64,000 bases of DNA from BD2-11 sp965221785 (GTDB taxonomy: Bacteria; Gemmatimonadota; Gemmatimonadetes; Longimicrobiales; Gaopeijiaceae), in the NCBI GenBank assembly GCA_965221785.1, contig CBDCSR010000003.1, positions 1,054,001 to 1,118,000 of the forward strand. The letters are read 5' to 3'. Position 1 is the first letter of the stretch. Every line of letters begins with the position of its first letter. This document shows positions 35,944-44,733 of this stretch, in pieces. A program made the position numbers and the translations under genes. The notes under the pieces were generated by a model, which worked only from the letters and a program-made list of their open reading frames with translations, did not search any database and had not been told where the DNA came from.

Positions 35944-36307
35944 GAAGGTATTCCCGTGTTCGGGCGTCCGGCACTCTCGGGACCGCCGTTGCGCGATCCC
36001 CGGCTCAGGTCCATTTTGGGTCTTGCGAGGTTGGCCGAATGTTCCCGCTGACGAACCCCGGTTTCGCAATGTACGCAATCCAGAGCCACGACGAAGATAC
36101 CCGACGCCACGGCGGGCAGCAGTCCGTCGTCGAGGTCTGCTCGTGTCCATGTTGCGCCCCGATGCGGGGTCGGGCGGGCCGACCCATGTAGCTACCTCAC
36201 GATCGGCAGAGGATGCTCGGAGGCCCGACCAGCGACCCGGCTGGCGGGCGTTTTTGTTATCCCTCCCCGAGCACAGTTCAGGCAATCCCTGATGGAGGAA
36301 GGTTCCG
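35944..36307. other. Divergent intergenic region with leader and terminator
   Basis: This 364-base gap separates the TonB receptor (minus) from the TlpA-like gene (plus). It holds no convincing protein gene. It must contain both promoters, though I cannot pick a clear -10/-35 pair. Its notable element is the intrinsic terminator at 36224-36258 (listed separately), which implies a short transcript from about 36000-36200 on the plus strand. Confidence 0.5.
36224..36258 (+). terminator. Orphan intrinsic terminator upstream of the TlpA-like gene
   Basis: A nine-base-pair GC stem with one bulged A (CCCG-A-CCAGC, six-base loop, GCTGG-CGGG) is followed by CGTTTTTGTT. It ends only 50 bases before the ATG at 36308, and no plus-strand protein gene precedes it. 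It could be an attenuator of the TlpA-like gene or the end of a small RNA. Confidence 0.65.
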
Positions 36308-37012
36308 ATGACGAGATGGATCGTTTCAGCGGTAGCGCTGCTGGTACTGGCCGGCGGCGGCTGGCTGGTGATGAACCCGGCTGCTCCCGCGGAGGAAGCG
36401 GCGGCGCCCCACCCGCACGAATACTCCCCGGTGGTCGCGATCGACCTGACCGCAGAGGTGGCCGGCGCGGGCGGTGACAGGCTTGTGCCCTGGGAAGTCC
36501 TGCGCCGTGATTTCTCCGGCACGTCGAGGGACGGAGCCGAGATCGACCTCGAGGACATGGTGCGCGGCAACCGGGTCACCCTGCTGACCTACTTCGCCGA
36601 GTGGTGTGCCAATTGCCGGTACGAGGCTCCCGACCTGGTGGCCAAGTACGGTGTGCACCGCGAAGACGGTCTGATGATCATCGGGCGCAGCGAATATTCC
36701 CACCCGGACGTGGTGGCCGAGTACGTCGACGAGTTCGGCATCGAGTATCCGGTCATCCTGGGGAGCCCCAATCCGGATCCTGACAACGAGGATCTGGTGC
36801 GCACCACGACCGCACACTTCCGCATGCGCAAGGCGCTCCTCGATCCGCGCAAGTGGGGCACGCCCCTCAACGTCGTGGTGGTGGATGGAGACCCCACCCG
36901 GGCTTCGATCGTGACCGGCGAATTCTTCCCGGGAGCCTTCGACGAGACCTTCGGCGGATACCTGGGCGAGAGCATCACGGCGACGGACGAAGCGTCGGGC
37001 ATGGACCGGTAG
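36308..37012 (+). CDS. TlpA-like thioredoxin-fold protein
   Basis: A 234-residue membrane-anchored periplasmic protein. An N-terminal hydrophobic anchor (VSAVALLVLAGGGWLVM) is followed by a thioredoxin fold with the redox pair FAEWCANCRYEAP (Cys100/Cys103) and a conserved cis-proline region in KWGTPLNVVVV. Such proteins reduce disulfides in apocytochromes or deliver reductant in the periplasm. GGAGGAAGG precedes the ATG. The nearby cytochrome c' supports a link to haem protein maturation or periplasmic redox, but the exact partner is unknown. Confidence 0.85.
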   Translation: MTRWIVSAVALLVLAGGGWLVMNPAAPAEEAAAPHPHEYSPVVAIDLTAEVAGAGGDRLVPWEVLRRDFSGTSRDGAEIDLEDMVRGNRVTLLTYFAEWCANCRYEAPDLVAKYGVHREDGLMIIGRSEYSHPDVVAEYVDEFGIEYPVILGSPNPDPDNEDLVRTTTAHFRMRKALLDPRKWGTPLNVVVVDGDPTRASIVTGEFFPGAFDETFGGYLGESITATDEASGMDR

Positions 37013-37053
37013 TTCGCACGCCCGAACCCAGCCAACACCACAGGACCTATGGA

Positions 37054-37072
37054 GCGGCGGCTGCGCCGCCGC
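37054..37072 (+). terminator. GC-rich hairpin after the TlpA-like gene
   Basis: A perfect 8-bp GC stem with a TGC loop (37054-37061 with 37065-37072) lies 41 bases after the TlpA-like stop. There is no U-tract; possibly a transcription end or mRNA-stabilising hairpin. Confidence 0.35.
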
Positions 37073-37105
37073 CGACGTTCCTGTGCCCGCACGGGCCATC
37101 CTCTC

Positions 37106-37134
37106 TTGCGCCGTCGCCGCCCGCGATCTATCTA
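37106..37134 (+). promoter_or_regulatory. Candidate promoter of the cytochrome c' gene
   Basis: TTGCGC (37106-37111) and TATCTA (37129-37134) are exactly 17 bases apart, about 85 bases before the GTG start at 37221 and after the hairpin ending the previous gene. Confidence 0.45.
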
Positions 37135-37220
37135 GGGTCGTGACAACGCGCTCGAACCCGCTCGGATGGTCGCTTCACGGGTGCCTCCGGGTCTCATTCT
37201 TCGGGGAAGGAGGAAACGCC

Positions 37221-37691
37221 GTGGCCCGCTCGCTCGCAGTCGTAACCCGCACCGCTCTCGCCGCCTGCATCATCGCCGGTCTCGCCCCCGCCACAGCGGT
37301 CGCCCAGGATCCAACCCCGGCAATGGAGTACCGCCAGACCATCATGGGCAGCCTGAACACGCACCGTGGCGCCCTCACCGCCATCCTGAACGAGGACGTA
37401 CCCCATGAGGCTCATGTCCTCGGGCACGCGCTCTCGCTGCAGCAGTTGTCGGTGATGGCCTCGGACATCTTTCCCGAGGGATCCCATGGCGAAGGTTCGC
37501 GCGCACTACCGGACATCTGGAACGATGCCGCCGGATTCGGCGAGGCGCTCTCGGCCTTCCAGAGCGCCGCAGACGCGCTGGCGGACGCGGCTCGTGCGGG
37601 TGACATGACTGCCGTCGGCGACGCGGCTGCCGGCCTGGGGAGAACCTGCGGCGGCTGCCACCGGCCCTTCCGGGCGCGCCCGACAGGGTAG
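37221..37691 (+). CDS. Cytochrome c' (class II, C-terminal haem)
   Basis: A 156-residue periplasmic protein starting at GTG behind GGAAGGAGG. The signal peptide ends at AVAQ. The mature part is a four-helix bundle of the cytochrome c' type: YRQTIMGSLNTHRGALTAIL, HALSLQQLSVMASDIFPEGS, FQSAADALADAARAGD and the C-terminal haem motif CGGCHRPFR (Cys144-His148). Family members bind NO or protect against nitrosative stress, or carry electrons; the sequence does not tell which. It lies between the TlpA-like gene and a plug-like lipoprotein on the same strand. Confidence 0.85.
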   Translation: MARSLAVVTRTALAACIIAGLAPATAVAQDPTPAMEYRQTIMGSLNTHRGALTAILNEDVPHEAHVLGHALSLQQLSVMASDIFPEGSHGEGSRALPDIWNDAAGFGEALSAFQSAADALADAARAGDMTAVGDAAAGLGRTCGGCHRPFRARPTG

Positions 37692-37861
37692 CAGCCTCTG
37701 CGCGTCGGCTCGAGAGTCGACTGCGCGCGGACCCCTGACCGCGGCGCAACGGTAGTACGGGAAGCCGGCCCACCCGCCCTGGCGGCCACGAGGCTTTGTT
37801 TCTCAAGTGCATCTCGTGGATGACGGACCGGTGTATCCGAACCCTTGACAGAGGCAGGACC

Positions 37862-38413
37862 ATGCGACTCACCTCCCCGAAACTCGTAGCGGCGCTCCCC
37901 CTCATCCTCCTCGCTTCAGCGTGTGTCACCAGCCCGGGCGACACTCCCGCCGTCCGGGAGCTGCGGGCAACCCTCACGGGCGATCAGCTGGCCCAGGTGT
38001 GCGCGGAGGGCGGTCCCGCGGCTGACGCACCGGGCGGGGCGGAAGCCAGCGTCCTGTCGGCGGAGGAACTCAACCACTTGTGCGACCGCAATGTCCGGCG
38101 CGACCCGAACGTGATCGTGGCCGAGGAGTTTGCAAACTACTCCACCATGATGCTCGCCGACGCGATCCGTCAGTTGCGGCCCCGCTGGATGAACGTGCGC
38201 GGCGCGCCCAGCGTCGAATTCGGCGGTGACCGCCGGGTACCCGTCGTCGTGGATGGCGGAGCTCCGCAGGACTGGGGGATCCTGGACTCGCTGCGCCCCG
38301 ACCAGGTCCAGTCGGCTCGCTTTCACAGCGCCGCCGACGCCACCATGCGCTGGGGAACAGGTTTCCCGAACGGGCTGATCGAGGTCTTGACCATGAGGGG
38401 TGGGGGAGGCTGA
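37862..38413 (+). CDS. Lipoprotein with a TonB-plug-like domain
   Basis: A 183-residue predicted lipoprotein from the ATG at 37862 (lipobox LLASAC, Cys21). The C-terminal half resembles a TonB plug without a barrel: MLADAIRQLRPRWMNVRG, RRVPVVVDGGAP (where receptors have IYIDG), VQSARFHSAADATMRWG and NGLIEVLTMRGG. The N-terminal part (ATLTGDQLAQVCAEGG, LSAEELNHLCDRN) has two cysteines. It is one of three barrel-less plug proteins in the window. A perfect terminator follows. The function is unknown. Confidence 0.65.
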   Translation: MRLTSPKLVAALPLILLASACVTSPGDTPAVRELRATLTGDQLAQVCAEGGPAADAPGGAEASVLSAEELNHLCDRNVRRDPNVIVAEEFANYSTMMLADAIRQLRPRWMNVRGAPSVEFGGDRRVPVVVDGGAPQDWGILDSLRPDQVQSARFHSAADATMRWGTGFPNGLIEVLTMRGGGG

Positions 38414-38469
38414 CGGCCGACCAGCGGACCCGCTGACGAAGTCCCTGGCGATTCTCCGGGACAACCGCA

Positions 38470-38508
38470 GAAACGCCCGCCACCCAGGACGGTGGCGGGC
38501 GTTTCCGC
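38470..38508. terminator. Strong intrinsic terminator between convergent genes
   Basis: A perfect 15-bp stem (38470-38484 with 38491-38505), a six-base loop and a flanking TTTCC. It lies between the plug-like lipoprotein (plus) and the cassette C ankyrin gene (minus) and can serve both. Confidence 0.8.
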
Positions 38509-38560
38509 GTATAGTGCCTGTGCCCCTCTCGGGGGAAAGACTCTTCCGCTTACGTTTCCC

Positions 38561-40351
38561 CTAGCAGGAGATGCAGTTGTGGTTGTTGATCGCGCCCATG
38601 CTCTCCAGCAGGGCGATCGCCTCCGGATACGGCGTCACGCGCGAAACCGGACCGTTGGCCATGTCGACCGTGGTCTGTCCCTTGCGGCTCACGACCATGA
38701 CGTCGGCGCCCCGGTCCACCAGCCACTGGATCATCTCGGTGTCTCCGCGCGCGGCCGCGTGGTGCAGCGGCGTGTACCCATTGGCGTCCCGCTGGTTGAT
38801 GTCGGCCCCCAGCTCGAGCAGGTACTCGACCGCGGCGATCCAGTTGCCGGGGATGTGGGTGTGCGCGTTGCCGGCGAAGCCTTCGCCGTAGCCGACGCCC
38901 GAGGCGGCGTGGATCGGGTACACGGCGGGTCCGCCAACCGGGACCGGCGGCAACCCTGAAGGATCGACCTGTTCCTCATCCTCGGTGTCGCCCGTGCGCG
39001 GGTTGCGGCCCCGACGGCGCTCGGGCTGCTTGGCGGTGGCGATGTTCCAGTCGGCGCCCCACGAGCGCAGCATCTTCATGCCGTCGATGTCAAGCGCCCG
39101 GGAGGCGCGCCAGAAGGGTGTCACCCCGTCCTGGTTCTCAAGCCCGCAGTTGCCGTTGCCGCATCCGCTGTAGGTGAAGTACCAGAAGTTCTTCGTCACC
39201 TGGAAGTTCACATCCGCTCCGGCCTCGAGCAGCGCCATGGCAAGCTCGAGGTACTCCGTCTCCTGCTGCTCGTGGGCGCGCGGCTGCGGATAGCGTGACC
39301 GCGGCGACCACTGGACGTTGAAGGTGGCGTAGAGCGGCGCCACCCCGTCGACCGTGGCCAGGTTGGGATCCGCACCACGTTGCAGCAGCTTCATCGCCAG
39401 GTCGAAGCGGCCGTTGATGACCGCCATTGTGAGCGGGCTGGTATTGTCGGACTTGGTAACGAAGTCGATTTCGGCGCCGCCGTCCAGCAGGGCCATGGCC
39501 GCCCCTATCGCACCCTCGCGCGCCGCGTGGTGCAGCGCGGTCAGGCTCCCCCACTTCTCGTCGGGAGGCTGACGGAAGAAGGCCCTGGGATCGTCCTCCT
39601 CGTCTTCGTCCTTCTCCGGGACTACGCCCGCGCGCTGAACGGCTCGGGCAACCTCCAGGGCAGCCTGGATCTGGGCGGGAGTCGGCAGTTCATTCCCGTC
39701 ACCCTTGAAGGCGTCGAGTACTTCCTGCATGCGCTCGCCCGCATAATTGTCCACCGCGGAGCGGGTGGCGGCCTCCATGAGCGTGGTCGTGATGTTCGCG
39801 TCTGCCCCTCTTTCGAGGAGAAGCGTCACGACATCCGCACGGTCGGCGGCCGCCGCGAACATCAGGGGCGTCTGCCGGGCATCGCCCGCCCGCGCGTTAA
39901 CCTCTGCGCCGGCGTCCAGGAGATGCTTCGCGCCCGCGGCACTACCCGCACCCGCTACGAGGTGCAGCGGCGTGGAGCCGGTGGCTGCCACCGTGCCCGG
40001 GTTCGCACCGGCGTCCAACAGCACGCGAATGACCTCCGCGGCGCCCTTTCTGCCTGCTACGTGGAGCGGCGTGTAGGCACCCAGACGGGTGGTTACCTCG
40101 AGGATCGCCCCCGCGTTGACCAGGATCTCGGCGATCTCGGCGTTGCCGGTCTCGGCCGCCCAGTGCAGGGCGGTCATGCCGTCCCCGCGCGCGGCGTTCA
40201 CATCCGCCCCGGTCGCCAGCAGGGTCCGCACCGACGCGGCGTCGCCCTTCATGGCGGCGTCCGCCAGGGGCGAGTCGGGCGCGGCGGCCGACGTGAGCAG
40301 CATGCTGACGGCGAGCGCCGCCAGCGCGTGTACGTGCAATCTCTTCTTCAT
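38561..40351 (-). CDS. Exported ankyrin-repeat protein with C-terminal NCxxC (cassette C)
   Basis: A 596-residue protein starting MKKRLHVHALAALAV with a signal peptide. Repeats are DSPLADAAMKGDAASV, GMTALHWAAETGN, YTPLHVAGRKGA, STPLHLVAGAGS and QTPLMFAAAADR. A linker follows, with acidic EKDEDEEDDP, then SLTALHHAAREG and SPLTMAVINGRFDLAMKLL. An extra Cys-containing patch, SGCGNGNCGLENQ, is unique to this copy. The AVYPIHAASGVGYGEGFAGN block and QTTVDMANG lead to the end INNHNCISC. It lies 16 bases after the DUF1552 stop, behind GGGGACGG, so one mRNA is likely. Confidence 0.85.
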   Translation of the reverse strand: MKKRLHVHALAALAVSMLLTSAAAPDSPLADAAMKGDAASVRTLLATGADVNAARGDGMTALHWAAETGNAEIAEILVNAGAILEVTTRLGAYTPLHVAGRKGAAEVIRVLLDAGANPGTVAATGSTPLHLVAGAGSAAGAKHLLDAGAEVNARAGDARQTPLMFAAAADRADVVTLLLERGADANITTTLMEAATRSAVDNYAGERMQEVLDAFKGDGNELPTPAQIQAALEVARAVQRAGVVPEKDEDEEDDPRAFFRQPPDEKWGSLTALHHAAREGAIGAAMALLDGGAEIDFVTKSDNTSPLTMAVINGRFDLAMKLLQRGADPNLATVDGVAPLYATFNVQWSPRSRYPQPRAHEQQETEYLELAMALLEAGADVNFQVTKNFWYFTYSGCGNGNCGLENQDGVTPFWRASRALDIDGMKMLRSWGADWNIATAKQPERRRGRNPRTGDTEDEEQVDPSGLPPVPVGGPAVYPIHAASGVGYGEGFAGNAHTHIPGNWIAAVEYLLELGADINQRDANGYTPLHHAAARGDTEMIQWLVDRGADVMVVSRKGQTTVDMANGPVSRVTPYPEAIALLESMGAINNHNCISC

Positions 40352-40367
40352 GCTGACCGTCCCCGGC

Positions 40368-41798
40368 TTAGCGTGACTGACTTGCCTCTTCGACCGCGGT
40401 CAACACCGAACTCGGCACGTTGAACTCGCCCGTGCTGTCGCCGAAGCTGGACATGCCGTCGAAGCCGAGCTTGTGCATCACGTTCAGGAAGACGTTGGCC
40501 ATCGGGGTACCGTCCGGCGCCTTCAGGTGCATATCGCCTGCGAGCTGGCCATTGGCGCCGCCCAGCAGCAACAGCGGGCACCGGCGGTGGTTGTGGATGT
40601 TCGGGTCTCCCATGGGCGACCCGTAGATGATCATGGTCTGGTCGAGCAGGCTCGATTCGCCGTCCTGGCTGTTGTGCAGCTTCTCCAGCAGGTACGGCAG
40701 CAGGCCCACATAGAACTTGTTGATGGTGTTGAAGTCGAGGATGGTCTCCTCGTTGTTGCCGTGGTGCGAAGTCGGGTGGAATGGCTTGTCGGTGCCGCTC
40801 TCCGGATAGATCCGGTTCGACGCGTCGCGCCCGGTCTTGAAGGAGAAGACGCGCGTCATGTCGGACTGCAGCGCCAGCACCTGCAGGTCGAACATCATCT
40901 GCATGTGCTCGGTGAAGGAATCCGGCACGCCCGCCGGCGCCTCCGGCAGCTCGCGCTGCTCGCCGCTCGAATTCTGCGCCTCGACCATCTGAATCCGGCG
41001 CTCGATCTCGCGCACGTTGTCCAGATACTGGTCCATGCGGCGGCGGTCGGTGGCGCCCAGCTCGCGCCTCAGATGAGCCACCTCACCCACGATCCAGTCG
41101 AGGATGCTCGCGTTCTCGCGCCGGCGCGCCTGGCGCTCCTCCGGGGTGCCGCCGGCACCGAAGAGCAGGTCGAAGGCGGTGCGCGGATCGCGGATCATCG
41201 GCAGCGGCTCGTTGGGCGCGGCCCAGCTGATCGAGTCGGTGTAGGCGCACGAGTAGTTGTACGTGCACCCGCCGGCCTGATCGAGATCCTCGATGCACAG
41301 CTGCATGGACGGCAGCGGAGTGTCCTGCCCGAAGCGGCGCGCGAACATCTGGTCGAGCGAGGTGCCGACGTAGAGATCGGAACTCTGGGTCTGCTTCGGG
41401 TGCTGCTGGGTGAGGAAGGTGGCGCTGGAGCGGAAGTGGTCACCGCCGATCTCGGGCCCGGTAAAGGCCTCTGCCATGCGCACGTCGGTGTTGCTCACGA
41501 TCGTGAGGTACTTCCGCCAGTCCTCGAGCGGCGTAAGCGCGCTCTGGGCCACGAACTCGAAGTCGCGTCCGATCTTCTCGGGCGCCCACAGGAACTGCTT
41601 CGCGCCCCAGTCGACGCTTCCGGCAGCGCCATGCACGACCTCGATCGCGAGAAGACGCGTCTTCCCTTCCGCGAGCTTCCGGCTCGCCCACGGACTCGCC
41701 GCGGGCAGCATCGAATCGAGCAGTGGAAGCGCTACTGTTGCGCCCATCCCCCGCAGGAACGTGCGACGGGCGATGTGCTTGCCGGTGATGAATTGCAT
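40368..41798 (-). CDS. Tat-exported DUF1552 protein (cassette C)
   Basis: A 476-residue protein starting MQFITGKHIARRTFLRGMG (twin-arginine signal), behind CAGGAGATCTGAA. Hallmarks are GGDHFRSSATFLTQQHP, AGGCTYNYSCAYTDSISW, FHPTSHHGNNEE, IYGSPMGDPNIHNHRRCP and SFGDSTGEFNVP. Compared with the other copies the motif after the third cysteine is AYTDS. It follows the DUF1592 gene by 69 bases. Confidence 0.9.
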   Translation of the reverse strand: MQFITGKHIARRTFLRGMGATVALPLLDSMLPAASPWASRKLAEGKTRLLAIEVVHGAAGSVDWGAKQFLWAPEKIGRDFEFVAQSALTPLEDWRKYLTIVSNTDVRMAEAFTGPEIGGDHFRSSATFLTQQHPKQTQSSDLYVGTSLDQMFARRFGQDTPLPSMQLCIEDLDQAGGCTYNYSCAYTDSISWAAPNEPLPMIRDPRTAFDLLFGAGGTPEERQARRRENASILDWIVGEVAHLRRELGATDRRRMDQYLDNVREIERRIQMVEAQNSSGEQRELPEAPAGVPDSFTEHMQMMFDLQVLALQSDMTRVFSFKTGRDASNRIYPESGTDKPFHPTSHHGNNEETILDFNTINKFYVGLLPYLLEKLHNSQDGESSLLDQTMIIYGSPMGDPNIHNHRRCPLLLLGGANGQLAGDMHLKAPDGTPMANVFLNVMHKLGFDGMSSFGDSTGEFNVPSSVLTAVEEASQSR

Positions 41799-41867
41799 TT
41801 CAGATCTCCTGAAGCAGGGAGTTACAACCCGGTTTCCATCATGCGCTGACCCAGGGGAAAGCGCCTG

Positions 41868-44309
41868 TTATCGTTCGGTCTCCATCTCTTCTTCCGCGAC
41901 CACGTCCGCCATCCTCATCCGGAACGGGTCGCTCTTGACCACGTTGATGATGAAGGACGAGATGCGGTAGTCATCCTCTTCACCCTCCCGCGCGATCATC
42001 CGCACGGTGGGTTGATCGTGGTATTCTACGCGCCGACCCAGGGCATACGCCAGAAGGTTGGTGGTGAATGTCCGCACCAGCGGGATGGGCCGCTGCATGA
42101 GCGCGTCCCTGAGGTCCTCGGGCGCCGTCAACGGCGTGCCGTCGTAAAGGTTGCCGCGGGTGTCGAGCGCCATGTTGTTCTCACGGATGCGCCACTTCCC
42201 GGTCACGTCGAAGTTGTCGAGCGCGAGCCCGATCGGATCCATGAACTGATGGCAGGCGTGGCAGGTGGGATTGGCCCGGTGGATCTCCATGCGCTCTCGC
42301 GTGGTCAGGAAGCGTCCGTCCGTGGCGCCCTCGGTCTCCTCGAGCGCCGGGACATCGGGCGGAGGCGGTGGCGGAGGCGTACCCAGCAGCACCTCCATCA
42401 CCCACTTCCCGCGCAGTACCGGAGAGGTACGCGTGCCCATCGAGGTGAGGACCAGGATGGATCCCTGCCCCATGACGCCGCCGCGGCGGCTGTCGGGGTA
42501 CTCCACACGTCGGAACTCGTCGCCGAGCACGCCCGGAATGCCGTAGTGCCTGGCGAGCCGTTCGTTCACGTAGGTGTAATCGGCGGTATAGAGGTCCAGA
42601 ACGCTGCGGTCGTCGCGCACGAGGCTGTTGAAGAACATCTCGGTCTCGGTGCGCATCGCGTTGGCCAGCTGCTGGCTGTAGTTCGGGAACCAGTAGGAGT
42701 CCGGGTGCACCTTGTCGAGGTCCTGCAGCCGGAACCACTGGGCGGCAAAGCGCGGTCCGAGCGCCTCGGCCTTGGGATCGGCCAGCATCCGCCGGGTCTG
42801 TCTCTCCAGTTCCCTGTCGTTCTGCAGCCTTCCGCGCTCGGCGAGGTCGATCAGCTCGGCGTCGGGCTGGGTGCCCCAGAGGAACGCGGCCATGCGGGTC
42901 GCCAGAGCCAGGTCGCTGATTTCGTAGCGCTCGCCCGCCTTGATGTCCTCGGGCTGCCTCTCGATGCGGAAGATGAAGTGCGGGCTTGCCAGGATGGCCT
43001 GGAGCGCCCGCCGCACCCCCGTTTCGAAGCCCGAGTCACCGGCGCCGTCGTCGTAGAACGCCATCAGCCCGGCCATGTCGCGCTCGTCCAGGGGACGCCT
43101 GTAGGCGGCGCTACCGATCTGGTCGATGATCTGCTCGGCGCAGGAGCGCTCTCCCTCGGGGGTGGTGGGGCGACAGGTGAAGATGCGGCGGCGCGCCTCC
43201 GTCTCGGAAACGCTGGTGACGTTGTAGGGGCCGCTGATGATGAGGCTCTTCAGGTGCGGCAGGGTGGTCTGTCCCGGGCTTCCTCCGGCTCCGCCGGCCA
43301 GCGACCACTCCGGCGGCTTGATGAGATCGTCGTAGGGACCGTCGATACGACGGACGAACGCGGCAGACACGCTGCGCTGTCCGGCGCGGATGAACGTCGG
43401 GTTGGTCTTGATGGGCGAGCCGCCGCGGAAGTCGGCGCCTCCGCGCGGGAACGGGCCGGCCGCCAGGAGGGCGATGGGCTCGCCGTCGATGGAGATGTCG
43501 ACGTCCTCGTAGCGGGCGCTGCGCCCGCCCTCGATCACCGGGGTGACGATGTATTCGCCGTCGGCCGGGAAATCGTGGGTGACCACGATGCCGCCGCGGG
43601 TGCCGTAGGGTGCGCCCTCCACGTACTCCCAGGCGTGCTGGGAGCCGTAGGGCGAAGTGTTGTAGGTGGCGTCGGTGGGGTCGACGTTGGGGCTTCCGAC
43701 CGCCAGGCGGCTGACCTCGCTGGCGGCGTTCAGGTAGGCGTCGAGGTGGGTCGGTGTGAGCGCCTGGACATCGGCGATATTGTCGAAGTTCTCGCTCATC
43801 TGATCGAGGGGAAGCCAGACGGCCGCATCGACTTCGATTCCCAGCAGTTCGCGGATGGCCGCCGAGTACTCGGCACGGTTGAGGCGCTGGAAGGTCCGGA
43901 CACCCGGATTGGGATGGCGCCGGTAGGCGTCGTCCACGTTCTCTTCGAGCGTCTCGACAAGTGAAAGCAGGACCTCGGGTTCCGGCCTCGGCATGCCCGG
44001 CGGCGGCATCATGCCTGCCCGCAGCTTGCGGATCATGCGTTCCGCGAGCTGGGCATTGTCGGAAGCGCCCTCGACGGTGAATTCGGCGAACGAGACGTTG
44101 CCTGTCAACAGCGCGTCGTTGTGGCAGACCTGGCAGTAGGTGCGCACCACCGTGGTCAGTTCCTCCGTGGGCAATGAGGCGGCGCGCACCGCATCCGCTG
44201 GCGGAAGAGCTTCTCCGTCGGGTGCGATGGGGCCTGAACTCGTGCCGATCCCGGCACCCGTCACCAGGAGGCCGCCGACCAGTAAAGCGCCAGGGTTGAG
44301 GATCTTCAT
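41868..44309 (-). CDS. DUF1592 dihaem protein (cassette C)
   Basis: An 813-residue exported protein starting MKILNPGALLVGGLLV, behind GGGAGCAAGG. Haem sites are YCQVCH (Cys59-His63) and CHACHQFMDPIG near residue 681. Domains are in the standard order: FQRLNRAEYSAAIRELL (DUF1587), AYRRPLDERDMAGLMAFYD (DUF1595), ATRMAAFLWGTQPDAELI (DUF1592), GKWVMEVLLGTPPPPPPP (DUF1588) and LLAYALGRRVEYHDQPTV (DUF1585). It heads a free-standing three-gene cassette. The upstream 424-base gap is divergent with the BNR/sortilin gene. Confidence 0.9.
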   Translation of the reverse strand: MKILNPGALLVGGLLVTGAGIGTSSGPIAPDGEALPPADAVRAASLPTEELTTVVRTYCQVCHNDALLTGNVSFAEFTVEGASDNAQLAERMIRKLRAGMMPPPGMPRPEPEVLLSLVETLEENVDDAYRRHPNPGVRTFQRLNRAEYSAAIRELLGIEVDAAVWLPLDQMSENFDNIADVQALTPTHLDAYLNAASEVSRLAVGSPNVDPTDATYNTSPYGSQHAWEYVEGAPYGTRGGIVVTHDFPADGEYIVTPVIEGGRSARYEDVDISIDGEPIALLAAGPFPRGGADFRGGSPIKTNPTFIRAGQRSVSAAFVRRIDGPYDDLIKPPEWSLAGGAGGSPGQTTLPHLKSLIISGPYNVTSVSETEARRRIFTCRPTTPEGERSCAEQIIDQIGSAAYRRPLDERDMAGLMAFYDDGAGDSGFETGVRRALQAILASPHFIFRIERQPEDIKAGERYEISDLALATRMAAFLWGTQPDAELIDLAERGRLQNDRELERQTRRMLADPKAEALGPRFAAQWFRLQDLDKVHPDSYWFPNYSQQLANAMRTETEMFFNSLVRDDRSVLDLYTADYTYVNERLARHYGIPGVLGDEFRRVEYPDSRRGGVMGQGSILVLTSMGTRTSPVLRGKWVMEVLLGTPPPPPPPDVPALEETEGATDGRFLTTRERMEIHRANPTCHACHQFMDPIGLALDNFDVTGKWRIRENNMALDTRGNLYDGTPLTAPEDLRDALMQRPIPLVRTFTTNLLAYALGRRVEYHDQPTVRMIAREGEEDDYRISSFIINVVKSDPFRMRMADVVAEEEMETER

Positions 44310-44733
44310 ATTCCTTGCTCCCGTCCTTGTCCTGCGAACGAAACTGTGAACGCCCGAGACAGCCTTCGCGCGTCAGGCATCCGGGACGGCGCCGAGCAAC
44401 TCAGCGTGACGCACCGGACCCCTCCCGCATCATTACATGACCCCCAGCCTCCGGAAAACGTTGACCTGAGCCTCGGTTTCCGCGAGCCCCGGAGACACTT
44501 CCACCAGTCCACCAGACTAACCCGAAACGGGTAGTTGTCGCAAGCACGATTCGCGGTGCGTGGCGGGCTTCGGTCAGGCTCGCTTGCGAGGCGAAAGGCG
44601 CGGGTTCTATGGTGCGCATCGGAGCCTCGTGGGGGAAGACCTGGCGAGGATCCCCGGCACAGGCGAGGTGGGCCTCCGGCGGTGGTTCTCCGGTCCGCGG
44701 GAATCCGCTCCCTCCGAAATCGAGGAGATGACG
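44310..44733. other. Divergent intergenic region, cassette C / sortilin gene
   Basis: This 424-base gap must contain the promoters of cassette C (minus) and the BNR protein (plus). I see no credible protein gene. Only weak promoter-like words are visible (TTGACC near 44461 and TTGCGA near 44583), none with a good partner. The last 15 bases hold the GAGGAG ribosome site of the plus-strand gene. Confidence 0.5.

Noticed and set aside
36000..36223. Known riboswitch class before the TlpA-like gene
   Set aside because: I could not match conserved cores of cobalamin, SAM, SAH, TPP or c-di-GMP riboswitches; only the terminator is supported.
28957..44521. GTTAGTC word upstream of the DUF1592 genes of cassettes A and C
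   Set aside because: A seven-base match at different distances from the starts, not seen before cassette D; likely chance.
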